DNA from: Aureispira sp. CCB-QB1
Lineage (GTDB): Bacteria; Bacteroidota; Bacteroidia; Chitinophagales; Saprospiraceae
Direction of reading: 5' to 3'
Assembly (NCBI RefSeq): GCF_000724545.1
Contig: NZ_JHBV01000039.1
Coordinates: 186,001-250,000, forward strand
DNA: 64,000 nt
Made by a program: the position numbers and the translations under genes
Shown: positions 41,002-50,252 of the stretch, piece by piece
How positions within the stretch are numbered: the stretch's first letter is position 1
Layout: every line of letters begins with the position of its first letter
The notes under the pieces: generated by a model
What the model saw: the letters and a program-made list of their open reading frames with translations, nothing else
Database searches by the model: none
Told to the model about the DNA's origin: nothing

Positions 41002-42464
41002 GCAACTTTACAAAAATAATTACAATTCTTTTATTGAGCAGCTTCTATTGTTTGGGCGTAAAGGCGCAAATAGCAGATTTTAAAGCTGATCTTACCTACA
41101 CTTGTGTAGGAACTGTACAATTTGAAGATTTATCAACGAATGCACCTACAAGTTGGTTGTGGCAATTTGGAGATGGCGGTTTGTCTACGCAGCAAAACCC
41201 AACCTATACTTATGCCAATAGTGGCGTTTATACTGTTACCTTACAGACAACCAATAGTCAGGGGGCTGATACAATTGTCAAAACAGGATATATAAGGGTA
41301 GAAAAAGCAAAGGTCACCTCTGTTACCAATGCCGAAACTTGTGTTAATACATCGACTACTCTTTCCGCAACGAATGGTACGGGAGTATTAAGATGGTATG
41401 ATGGTGCCAATACATTGGTACATACAGGCAATACATTTACAACACCTACTTTGACGACAAATACTACGTATTTTGTAGAAGATGTAACAACTACCGATGT
41501 GACCGAATATGCGGGACCAATAGATGGGAGTTCTGTGGGAAATGGAGGTTATCATGGAGGAAATTTTACTGGAGGGGTCAACTTTACAGCTTATCAAGCG
41601 TTTGACATTGTTTCTCTATGGGTCGATGCCGATGGGGCAGGACCTAGAACTATTTATTTATACAATGGACATGTTCTTAATGGTAATAATGTTAATAATA
41701 CAGTTATTAGTCAAGTGACGGTTTATATTCCCGATGGTCAATCTAGAGTCCAAGTCAATTTACAAGTTCCAGGAGCTGGAGATTATTCATTGGCAGGAAA
41801 TGATATGGATTTGTTTAGAAACAACAATGGCTCTGCGGTTTACCCTTATAGCTTGGCAGGAGTAGTAGATATGGTTAGTGCAACGACTACAAGCGTTGGG
41901 TTCTATTATTATTTTTATAATTGGGAATTGAATTTATCAACAGAATGTGTTAGTGCAAGAGAAACAGTAGAGGCAAAAGTAGTTGATGCGAATTTTACAA
42001 GTGTTATCAATGGAGGAACAGCTAGCTTTTCAGATGCATCTATTGGAGCGACTAGTTGGCTGTGGGATTTTGGAGATGGGACAACATCTACACAGCAAAA
42101 TCCTACTCATACGTATACAACCAATAATGGTCCGCACATGGTTCGCCTAACAGTCAATGGCATTTGCTCCTTTTCTGATTCTGTAACGGTTTCTGTTGGA
42201 ATAGAGCGATTGGGGAACGATATGACGTTAAGTATTGCTCCTAATCCTGCAAAGGGGTATACCAATTTATCCTTTAGTCAACAACTACCTGAAGACCTAA
42301 CGATGGAATTGATTGGCATGGACGGAAGACTTATTAAAAAAGAAATTCTTTTGGAAGGAACCACAGATTATACCTTGGATGTAAGCAATCTGAGTTCTGC
42401 TTTATACTTGATGCGTTTATCAACAAAGGAAATGACCGAAATTCGGAAGATTATAATTAAATAA
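40998..42464 (+). CDS. PKD-domain secreted protein with T9SS type A sorting domain
   Basis: 488 residues from ATG 40998, where a good signal peptide begins (KIITILLLSSFYCLGVKAQ); a TTG at 40914 lies inside the insertion sequence and is not credible. Domains: PKD 1 (about 24-105, SWLWQFGDGGLSTQQNPTYT), an Ig-like segment (about 110-165, CVNTSTTLSATNGTGVLRWY), a beta-rich domain (about 170-315), PKD 2 (about 335-405, SWLWDFGDGTTSTQQNPTHT) and a type A sorting domain (about 413-488, IAPNPAKGYTNLSF, ending IIIK). Probably an exported, surface-held or released binding protein. The whole layout matches the C-terminal half of the next gene's product. The insertion sequence separates its coding region from its original leader and promoter. 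Confidence 0.87.
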   Translation: MRNFTKIITILLLSSFYCLGVKAQIADFKADLTYTCVGTVQFEDLSTNAPTSWLWQFGDGGLSTQQNPTYTYANSGVYTVTLQTTNSQGADTIVKTGYIRVEKAKVTSVTNAETCVNTSTTLSATNGTGVLRWYDGANTLVHTGNTFTTPTLTTNTTYFVEDVTTTDVTEYAGPIDGSSVGNGGYHGGNFTGGVNFTAYQAFDIVSLWVDADGAGPRTIYLYNGHVLNGNNVNNTVISQVTVYIPDGQSRVQVNLQVPGAGDYSLAGNDMDLFRNNNGSAVYPYSLAGVVDMVSATTTSVGFYYYFYNWELNLSTECVSARETVEAKVVDANFTSVINGGTASFSDASIGATSWLWDFGDGTTSTQQNPTHTYTTNNGPHMVRLTVNGICSFSDSVTVSVGIERLGNDMTLSIAPNPAKGYTNLSFSQQLPEDLTMELIGMDGRLIKKEILLEGTTDYTLDVSNLSSALYLMRLSTKEMTEIRKIIIK

Positions 42465-42548
42465 TCCAAATATTTTAGTACCATAGTTCAAGGAACTATT
42501 GTTAGTAGATATTACTACTTGATACAACGGTCAACAATGACTTTATAG

Positions 42549-42576
42549 AGCCTTCTTACTCAAGAAGGCTTTTTTT
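42549..42576 (+). terminator. Rho-independent terminator
   Basis: A 9-bp GC-rich stem (42549-42557 with 42562-42570), 4-base loop and seven T end the PKD-protein transcript. Confidence 0.93.
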
Positions 42577-42635
42577 ATGGGGCATTAAAACATAGAACCG
42601 TTAATTTTACAAAAAACTGAATGGTTTTCCTACTA

Positions 42636-42643
42636 TAATTTTG
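42636..42643 (+). promoter_or_regulatory. -7 element of the subtilase gene
   Basis: TAATTTTG matches TAnnTTTG and lies 88 bases before the start codon, giving a leader of about 80 bases. No clear -33 element is present. Confidence 0.45.
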
Positions 42644-42730
42644 TATTATTATGAATGTTTAAAATTTTATTTTCAATAAGAAGCTATAGATTGTAGAAAA
42701 ATCTATACTTTCTACTCAAAAAAACTGTAT

Positions 42731-45700
42731 ATGAACCGTATTTCTATCTTAACAATGGCATTGATAGGAATATTGATGGGGAACCTACACGCACAGGATT
42801 ACACCATTAATTTTCTCAAAGGTGCCAAACACTTTGAGTCCAATATATCGGACTTCAAGTCTATTCGCCAACTGAATCAGAACGAAATTTTTTCAAACCG
42901 CTTTTATCGTTTTGTTCAATTTAATGCAATTCCTACACCTTCTTTACAAAAGCAATTGGCTGCTGCCGATATAAGATTATTGGAGTACATACCCAATAAG
43001 GTATATGTAGCCTCTATCCCCATCGGAATAGATATAAATCAGTTGCAAAAACTGAATATTAGAAGTATCGTACCAATCGAAAAAACGTATAAAATAGGAC
43101 AGCGCTTAGAGGATGAAGATTATCCTGATTGGGCAATGGAAGGAAATTATATTACGGTCACAATACAATACTATCAAGACATTAAGCCTTCTACGGCTAA
43201 AGAGGAGATGAAAAAACTAGGCTTGAGTATCAATCAATCAATGGATCATGCCCAAATGGTTGTTGCTCAATTATTGCCTACTCAGATCAGCAAAGTAGTG
43301 GATGCTTCTTTTATTCGTTATGTGGATATTATGTCAGAACCAGGAAAACCAGAGTCTGATGATGGTCGCCATTTGCATCGTGCGAATGCAATTGATGGCG
43401 ATTTTTCAGGAGCTAGAAACTACGATGGGACAGGAGTGACCTTTGCTGTTAATGATGATGGTTTTGTAGGACCTCATATTGATTTTAAAGGACGTACCAA
43501 TCAACAGGATGTAGCTGGTGATTTTGCAGGAGACCATGGGGATATGGTAGCAGGAATTGCTGGTGGTGCTGGAAATTTAGATCCTCTTATGCGTGGGATG
43601 GCAACGGGGTCTTATATGCATATTCGTCAATATGTAGCTTCGATGGCAGGAACACTTCCCTTGCATCAAGATAGTGCCGTGTTGATTTTTTCCTCTTCTT
43701 ATAGTAATGGTTGTAATGGAGGGTACACCAACACAACTGTTTTGGTAGATCAAGAAATTTATAACAACCCCACCTTAATGCAAACGTTTTCGGCAGGAAA
43801 TAGCAACAATCAAGATTGTGGTTATGGTGCAGGAACGCAGTGGGGAAACATTACTGGTGGGCATAAAATCGGTAAGAATGTTATTGCGACAGCAAATTTA
43901 AATGCTTCAGACGGGATTGCAAACAGTAGTAGCCGTGGTCCTGCATCAGATGGGCGCATCAAACCAGATATTTCTGCACATGGTGTTTCACATATGTCTA
44001 CCGACCCTAATAATGCCTATGCACCAGGAGGTGGAACGTCTGCTGCTGCTCCAGGAATTTGTGGTGTAATGGCACAGATGCATCATGCTTATCGTGATTT
44101 GAATGGAGGAAACATTGCACCATCGGCTTTGCTAAAAGCTGCCTTACTAAATACAGCGAATGATTTGGGCAACGATGGACCTGATTTTATTTTTGGTTGG
44201 GGAAAAGTGAATGGTCTCAAGGCTGTTCAACTGCTAGAAGACAATCGTTATTTTAATGCAACATTAACCCAAGGGGGGACGAATAGTCATTCGATTGCAA
44301 TACCAGCAGGAGTACAACGTGCAAAAATTATGATTTACTGGGCAGACAGAGAAGCATCTACCGCTGCGGCAACGGCATTGGTGAATGATTTGGATGCAAC
44401 TGTTACCGATCCTAGTGCAACGGTACATTTGCCTTGGTTATTAGATCATACGCCTAACGCAACAACGTTGGGTTTACCAGCAACCAAAGGTGCAGACCAT
44501 TTGAACAATGTAGAACAAATAGCAATTGATAACCCGGCAGCAGGTACCTATACATTGGATGTAGCAGGAACAACCATACCTATGGGAACACAGGAGTATT
44601 ATGTTGTGTACGAATTTTTGATGGACGACATTACGGTAATTCATCCAATGGGAGGAGAAGGATTAATCCCTGGCGCTAACGATAGAATTCACTGGGATGC
44701 TTATGGGACATCAGGTACGTTTTTGATAGAATATACAACTGATAATGGAGCAACTTGGACAACTATTGCTGCTGCTGCACCTGGTACTAGCCGATTTCTA
44801 AATTGGACAATTCCTGCAACGATAACAGGAGAAGCAAGAGTACGCATATCAAGATCTGGCGTAACAGATGAAAGTGATGCGAACTTTACGATTATAGAGC
44901 GACCTCAAAACATACGTGTCAACCGAGTGTGTCCAAATGTAAATGAAATTCAATTGGCTTGGGATGCGGTGCCAGGAGCAACGGGATACGATGTATTTTT
45001 ATTAGGACAAAAATTCATGGATTCAATAGGAACCACCACAGCATTGACCTATAATGTGGCTGTAACTGACATCAACGATCCTCAATGGTTCTCTGTTCGA
45101 GCTGTTGGGTCCAATGGAATAAGAGGCTTACGCCAAATTGCTGTTAATTATGCAGGTGCTTCTGGTGGCACTTCTGTTTGTTTCTTGTCTTGTTCTGGTG
45201 ATAATGATGCTGGAGTAGCGAGTTTGGACGCCCCTAGTTCTATTTTGGAAACTTGTGGAGGGGTTTCAACGGCAACGGTTTCTATGACAGTAGAAAATAT
45301 TGGCTTGTTTACAGAATCTAACTTTCCTGTTTATTATCAATTTGGAAACGATCCTATGGTAACAGAAACCTATACGGCTAATCTAGCAGCAGGAGGTTCG
45401 GCAAGTTTCTCCTTTACAACACCGATTAATATTCCAACAGCAGGAGTCTATGAGTTAAAAGTCTGGACAGGATTGAGTGCTGATAGTACGCATTGTAACG
45501 ATACGATTACACAAATGATAACGGTGTTGGATCCTTTGGGCAGCTTCCCTTATGCAGAAGATTTTGATGGTGGAACGTTTCCTCCTCCTTCTTCTTATAT
45601 TATAAATGGGGATAATGATAGAACATGGGAATTGGTCACGACGACAGGAGCAGCAGGAGGAAATACAGCTGCTATGTTTGTGAATAACTTTTCTTATAAT

Positions 45701-47479
45701 GCTCCAGGACAGGAAGATATTTTCAGTTTTGTAACTTTAGACATGACCCAAGCTCCTGCGACAGCTAGTGCTATGCTTACCTTTGACGTGGCTTACCGTC
45801 GTTTTAGTGCAAATTTGTCCGATGATTTACGCATTGATTTGTCAACAGATTGTGGGCAAACTTTTTCTCAAGTATACTTTAAGGGAGGAGCAGCTTTAGC
45901 AACAGGACCTGATGCAGGACAAACATGGCAGCCTAATGCAGCAAGTGACTGGAGAAATGATACGGTGGATTTGTCGGCTTATTTAGGTAGTAATGTAGTA
46001 TTGAGGTTTGTTAATATTAATGGGTATGGTAATAATTTGTATGTTGATAATATCAATGTAGATGTACTAGGCGCATTGCCGCCTGTAGCCGATTTTTCTT
46101 CTAATTTGTTGTACACTTGTGATGGAACAATTGAATTTAAAGATGAATCAGGAAATCAACCTTCGCAGTGGTTGTGGACGTTTGGAGATGGCGGTGTTTC
46201 TACGCAAGCAAACCCAACCCATACTTATGCATCAAGTGGAACATACAATGTGTCTTTGCAAGTAACCAATAGTTTGGGAGTGGATACCGAAGTTAAAAAT
46301 GCTTATATCGTGGTAGAATATCCTGAAGTAACCTCTACTAATAATGGTGCTGGATGTCCTAATACGTCTATAGCTTTATCTGCAACGAATAATAATGGGA
46401 CCTTGCATTGGTACGATGGAGCCAATAGTTTGGTACACGTAGGAGATACTTTCAACACTCCTACATTGGTAGCAACAACGAATTATCAAGTACAAAATAT
46501 TATTCTTACACCTACTTTGAATGCAGGTCCTGCTAATGGAACTGCTGTAGGTGGTGGTGGATATCACGGTAGTGGTTTCTATGGGGTTATCAACTTTACA
46601 GCTTACAATAGTTTTGAATTGATTTCAGTATGGGTAGATGCTGATGGAGCAGGACCAAGAACCTTCACATTGTGGGATGGTTCTATTGCCAACGGCGGTG
46701 CAGCACCCACGAATACTGTTTTGGCGCAAACAACAGTTAATTTAGTAAATGGAGGGCAACGTATTTTATTAAATTTCCAAGTGCCAGGACCAGGGGATTA
46801 TAGTATAGGAGGAAATAATATGGATTTGTATAGAAATAATACAGGAACAGCTTACCCATATACACTCCCCAATGTATTGACCATGACAAGTTCTGCTGCA
46901 AATAATCCAACAGATTTTTATTACTATCTATACGATTGGGAAGTACGTTTGGATTCTTGTGCAGGTGCTTTGTCAACCGTAACGGCAGAAATTGTAGAGG
47001 CTCAATTTACAGCAGTTACTAGCGGCGGAACAGCTGCGTTTACAGATGCATCAACAGGGGCAACTAGTTGGTTGTGGAATTTTGGAGATGGAAATACTTC
47101 TACACAGCAAAATCCAACCCATACATATACTAGCAATGGCCCTCATTATGTTACTCTAACAATTAATAATGGTGCTTGTTCCTTTGCAGATTCCGTTTCA
47201 GTTTCTGTTGGTATAGAAGAAATTAGTAATAATATGAACCTCGTCATTTTGCCCAATCCTGCTACTTCAGAAACAACACTTCGCCTTAGCGAAGTATTGC
47301 CAACAGAATTAATGGTAGAGGTGATTGCAGTTAATGGAAAGGTTTTATTGGAGACTCAAATTCCAGCAGGAGTGACTAATAAAACACTAGATGTAAGCCA
47401 TTTGCCACCAGCAATGTATTTGATTCGATTGAGTACAGATGCTGTTGTTGACGTTCGAAAATTGATTATTAGCAAATAA
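42731..47479 (+). CDS. S8 (subtilisin-like) serine protease with FN3, PKD and T9SS sorting domains
   Basis: 1,582 residues. Signal peptide 1-22. After a prodomain-like region (about 25-205) comes the peptidase domain: Asp242 or Asp243 (GVTFAVNDDGF), His269 (GDHGDMVAGIAGG), oxyanion Asn357 (FSAGN) and Ser437 (GGGTSAAAPG), with SRGPASDGRIKPDISAHG before the serine. Then a pre-peptidase-like beta domain, an Ig-like segment, FN3 (about 735-815), a CARDB-like domain, a MAM/jelly-roll-like domain (about 940-1115), PKD, Ig-like and PKD again, and a type A sorting domain (ILPNPATSETTLRL, ending LIISK). It should be exported by the T9SS as an extracellular protease. The last 465 residues are paralogous to the preceding PKD protein. 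Confidence 0.92.
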   Translation: MNRISILTMALIGILMGNLHAQDYTINFLKGAKHFESNISDFKSIRQLNQNEIFSNRFYRFVQFNAIPTPSLQKQLAAADIRLLEYIPNKVYVASIPIGIDINQLQKLNIRSIVPIEKTYKIGQRLEDEDYPDWAMEGNYITVTIQYYQDIKPSTAKEEMKKLGLSINQSMDHAQMVVAQLLPTQISKVVDASFIRYVDIMSEPGKPESDDGRHLHRANAIDGDFSGARNYDGTGVTFAVNDDGFVGPHIDFKGRTNQQDVAGDFAGDHGDMVAGIAGGAGNLDPLMRGMATGSYMHIRQYVASMAGTLPLHQDSAVLIFSSSYSNGCNGGYTNTTVLVDQEIYNNPTLMQTFSAGNSNNQDCGYGAGTQWGNITGGHKIGKNVIATANLNASDGIANSSSRGPASDGRIKPDISAHGVSHMSTDPNNAYAPGGGTSAAAPGICGVMAQMHHAYRDLNGGNIAPSALLKAALLNTANDLGNDGPDFIFGWGKVNGLKAVQLLEDNRYFNATLTQGGTNSHSIAIPAGVQRAKIMIYWADREASTAAATALVNDLDATVTDPSATVHLPWLLDHTPNATTLGLPATKGADHLNNVEQIAIDNPAAGTYTLDVAGTTIPMGTQEYYVVYEFLMDDITVIHPMGGEGLIPGANDRIHWDAYGTSGTFLIEYTTDNGATWTTIAAAAPGTSRFLNWTIPATITGEARVRISRSGVTDESDANFTIIERPQNIRVNRVCPNVNEIQLAWDAVPGATGYDVFLLGQKFMDSIGTTTALTYNVAVTDINDPQWFSVRAVGSNGIRGLRQIAVNYAGASGGTSVCFLSCSGDNDAGVASLDAPSSILETCGGVSTATVSMTVENIGLFTESNFPVYYQFGNDPMVTETYTANLAAGGSASFSFTTPINIPTAGVYELKVWTGLSADSTHCNDTITQMITVLDPLGSFPYAEDFDGGTFPPPSSYIINGDNDRTWELVTTTGAAGGNTAAMFVNNFSYNAPGQEDIFSFVTLDMTQAPATASAMLTFDVAYRRFSANLSDDLRIDLSTDCGQTFSQVYFKGGAALATGPDAGQTWQPNAASDWRNDTVDLSAYLGSNVVLRFVNINGYGNNLYVDNINVDVLGALPPVADFSSNLLYTCDGTIEFKDESGNQPSQWLWTFGDGGVSTQANPTHTYASSGTYNVSLQVTNSLGVDTEVKNAYIVVEYPEVTSTNNGAGCPNTSIALSATNNNGTLHWYDGANSLVHVGDTFNTPTLVATTNYQVQNIILTPTLNAGPANGTAVGGGGYHGSGFYGVINFTAYNSFELISVWVDADGAGPRTFTLWDGSIANGGAAPTNTVLAQTTVNLVNGGQRILLNFQVPGPGDYSIGGNNMDLYRNNTGTAYPYTLPNVLTMTSSAANNPTDFYYYLYDWEVRLDSCAGALSTVTAEIVEAQFTAVTSGGTAAFTDASTGATSWLWNFGDGNTSTQQNPTHTYTSNGPHYVTLTINNGACSFADSVSVSVGIEEISNNMNLVILPNPATSETTLRLSEVLPTELMVEVIAVNGKVLLETQIPAGVTNKTLDVSHLPPAMYLIRLSTDAVVDVRKLIISK

Positions 47480-47500
47480 AGATCTTATAAAAATGGATAG

Positions 47501-47541
47501 AATGACTGCTTTGAAGTACTTTCAGGGCAGTCATTTTTTTG
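47501..47541 (+). terminator. Terminator of the protease gene
   Basis: AATGACTGC (47501-47509) pairs with GCAGTCATT (47527-47535), with a smaller TGAA/TTCA pairing inside, followed by a T-run. The rest of the gap to 47813 shows no further element. Confidence 0.75.
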
Positions 47542-47813
47542 TATAATAATTCAAGTTTTAACAATAAAAACTAGCATCTTCGTTAATTATCCATTATTTT
47601 ATGACTTTTACCAGAGTTCCCCACGCAAACTTCGTGTATTAGCTTCTGATACCTTATTGACAAACTATGATAAGTTGTGTCTATATGTAAATCGAATTTA
47701 TTGATGATTGCATTCAGACTAAACTACTTGCAAGGCGTCTGCTTAAGTTGTCTATGTTCTGATAGGCTTGCCATGGAGTAAAATATAAACATAATTTCAA
47801 CTCAATTTACGTT

Positions 47814-50021
47814 ATGAAGTACGTTTTATTAATGGGTGTTTTTTTATTCCCAATCCTAACTTTTGCCCAACCTACTCGGTTAATGGTCCCCTTTGAATCT
47901 GCTAGTGGTGATGTCTACGAATACGCACTTACGGGAGGTTTGACCAATCCTCAGTTTTCAGAAATAGACTTAGATGGAGATGGAGATCAAGATTTAGTGT
48001 ATTTTGATCGCGTTGGATTTGCAGTGGTTCCTTTTTTAAATGGAGGAACACCAAATACGGTGGACTATACATTTGCACCAGAATATGCCTATCGGTTTCC
48101 AAAAGTAGAAAACTGGATGTTGTTACGAGATTATAATTGTGATAATTTAGAAGATTTGTTTGCGTATAAATACGACAATACAACAGGTGTGGTCAGTATT
48201 ACCGTTTATCGAGCGAGTCGAGATGCGCAAAATAAAGTACAATTTTCTTTGGTCAAAAATACAATTGAATACACTTTAAAAGGACAAAATCAAGGGTATA
48301 ACTTATTTAATTCAACCGTTGACTTGCCTGCTGTAGATGATATTGATGGAGATGGAGATATGGACATTCTCAATTTTAACTCATCTGGAGGGTATATTGA
48401 AATGTTCAGAAACGAATCTCAAGAAAATGGTTGGGGATGTGACAGTTTGAATTATGTCTATTATGATAACTGCTGGGGGCGTATGTACGAAAGTGGAATA
48501 ACAGAGACGATTGATTTGAGTCCTAGAATAGATAGTTGTGCAGGATACCCCAATTGGAATCCTGTTAGAAGTGGTCGTCATGCAGGATCAACTATTTTGA
48601 CTTTGGATATGAATAATGATGGGGTCAAAGAAATTATTTTGGGCGATTTATCTTTTTCTAATCTAAACTTATTGACCAATGGAGGGAATAAAGATACAGC
48701 GCATTTAACAGCACAAGAAACCTTCTTTCCAATGAACTCTATTTCTGCTGATGTTGAAATTTTTCCAGCTGCTTTTTATGTAGATGTGAACAATGATGGC
48801 GCAAAGGATCTGATCGCAGCACCTAATATTTTAGGAAATTCTAAAAACTTAGAAAATTGGTATTACAAAAATACTGGAACGGCGAATTTTCCTGTGTTTA
48901 CTTACGAAGAGAATCATTTTTTGGTGGACGAAATGATTGATTTAGGAACAGGGGCAGCACCTGTTTTTTGGGATTATAATGGAGATGGTTTGATGGACAT
49001 TGTGGTCGGAAATTATAATAAATATGTTAGTGTAGCCAATCAAGGCTGCTATTTGAGTTTGTATGAAAATGTAGGCTCAATTACTCAACCAGCTTATCGA
49101 TTGGTCGATGATGATTTGGCAAGTATGAAGCAGTTTAATTTGCGTCGTTTGGTACCGACTTTTGCCGATTTGGATGGCGATAATGATAAAGATATGCTAT
49201 TGGGCGATCAAGATGGGCTATTGATTTATGTAGAAAACCAAGGAACAGTTTCTAGTCCCAGTTTTACAAGTTGGGTGCCCAATTATGCGAACATTGACGT
49301 GGGGCAAAATGCAACCCCTCAATTGGTCGATGTCAACAGAGATGGAAAAATTGATTTATTGGTAGGCGAACGAAATGGGAATACCAATTATTTTGAAAAT
49401 ACAGGTACACCAACGGCACCTGCTTTTTCTAGTACTGCCACGAGCGAAACATTTGGACTTATAGATGCCAAATTACCAGGAACAATTGAGGGGAATTCTG
49501 CGCCGCATTTGGTGGATATTAATGGAGAGTACCACTTGTTTATGGGAAATGAAGCAGGAGAGGTGTGGCAATATACCAATATTGACAACAACTTGCAGGG
49601 AGCTTTTACTAGAATAAACAGTGTGCTAGATACGATAGACGAAGGAGAAGAGTCTATTATTAGTGTTGCCAACATTAATAACGATGGACAATATGAGTTT
49701 TTGATTGGCAACAAACGTGGTGGATTGGGGTTGTATACGGAATATATCTTATCTTCTATTGAGGCAATAGAAAAGAATACCAATTCGTTTACAATTGCCC
49801 CTAATCCTACTTCTGAACAAATAAATATTCAGTTTGATCAACTACTTAATGAAGAAGTTATGATTCGAGTAACCAATGCCTTAGGTCAAGTAGTGCTTGA
49901 TCAAAAGGAGTGGTTGGAGCAAAATACGACTCTAAATCTTCGCTCTCTACCAACAGGAACATATATTTTAAGCATCGAAACAGAAAAAGAACGTTATATT
50001 AGCAAATTGGTCAAACAATAA
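47814..50021 (+). CDS. VCBS/FG-GAP repeat secreted protein with T9SS type A sorting domain (first of three)
   Basis: 735 residues with a signal peptide (YVLLMGVFLFPILTFAQ). At least five calcium-loop repeats typical of FG-GAP/VCBS blades are visible: DLDGDGDQDLVYFDR, DIDGDGDMDILNF, DVNNDGAKDLIAA, DYNGDGLMDIVVGNY, DLDGDNDKDMLLGDQDG and DVNRDGKIDLLVGERNG. This suggests a beta-propeller binding protein. A type A sorting domain closes it (IAPNPTSEQINIQF, NALGQVVLDQ, GTYILSI). It is more diverged than the two paralogues that follow. Ligand unknown. Confidence 0.88.
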   Translation: MKYVLLMGVFLFPILTFAQPTRLMVPFESASGDVYEYALTGGLTNPQFSEIDLDGDGDQDLVYFDRVGFAVVPFLNGGTPNTVDYTFAPEYAYRFPKVENWMLLRDYNCDNLEDLFAYKYDNTTGVVSITVYRASRDAQNKVQFSLVKNTIEYTLKGQNQGYNLFNSTVDLPAVDDIDGDGDMDILNFNSSGGYIEMFRNESQENGWGCDSLNYVYYDNCWGRMYESGITETIDLSPRIDSCAGYPNWNPVRSGRHAGSTILTLDMNNDGVKEIILGDLSFSNLNLLTNGGNKDTAHLTAQETFFPMNSISADVEIFPAAFYVDVNNDGAKDLIAAPNILGNSKNLENWYYKNTGTANFPVFTYEENHFLVDEMIDLGTGAAPVFWDYNGDGLMDIVVGNYNKYVSVANQGCYLSLYENVGSITQPAYRLVDDDLASMKQFNLRRLVPTFADLDGDNDKDMLLGDQDGLLIYVENQGTVSSPSFTSWVPNYANIDVGQNATPQLVDVNRDGKIDLLVGERNGNTNYFENTGTPTAPAFSSTATSETFGLIDAKLPGTIEGNSAPHLVDINGEYHLFMGNEAGEVWQYTNIDNNLQGAFTRINSVLDTIDEGEESIISVANINNDGQYEFLIGNKRGGLGLYTEYILSSIEAIEKNTNSFTIAPNPTSEQINIQFDQLLNEEVMIRVTNALGQVVLDQKEWLEQNTTLNLRSLPTGTYILSIETEKERYISKLVKQ

Positions 50022-50058
50022 GCTTTTTCCTTCTTGCAAAAAAGAAATAGAGGAACGT

Positions 50059-50093
50059 GCAATCGTTCGTTGTAACCACACAGTACACCGAAG
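50059..50093 (+). repeat. Partial copy of the dispersed intergenic repeat
   Basis: CAATCGTTCGTTGTAACCAC and the following CAGTAC block align with the left end of the copy at 39380; the right end is not evident. It lies in the 231-base gap before the second VCBS gene, which otherwise shows nothing. Confidence 0.45.
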
Positions 50094-50252
50094 ATCATCA
50101 AAGAGCTACTAAACGGGATAAAATAATTAAAAACAGGAATCCAAGAATTGGCATTGTGGAGTGTTTTATTGTTTGAATGCAGGAAGCGAAAGTAGCTTGA
50201 CCTTCGTTATAAGGGAAACCTATTAATTGTTATACAAATACTAAAATTAACT

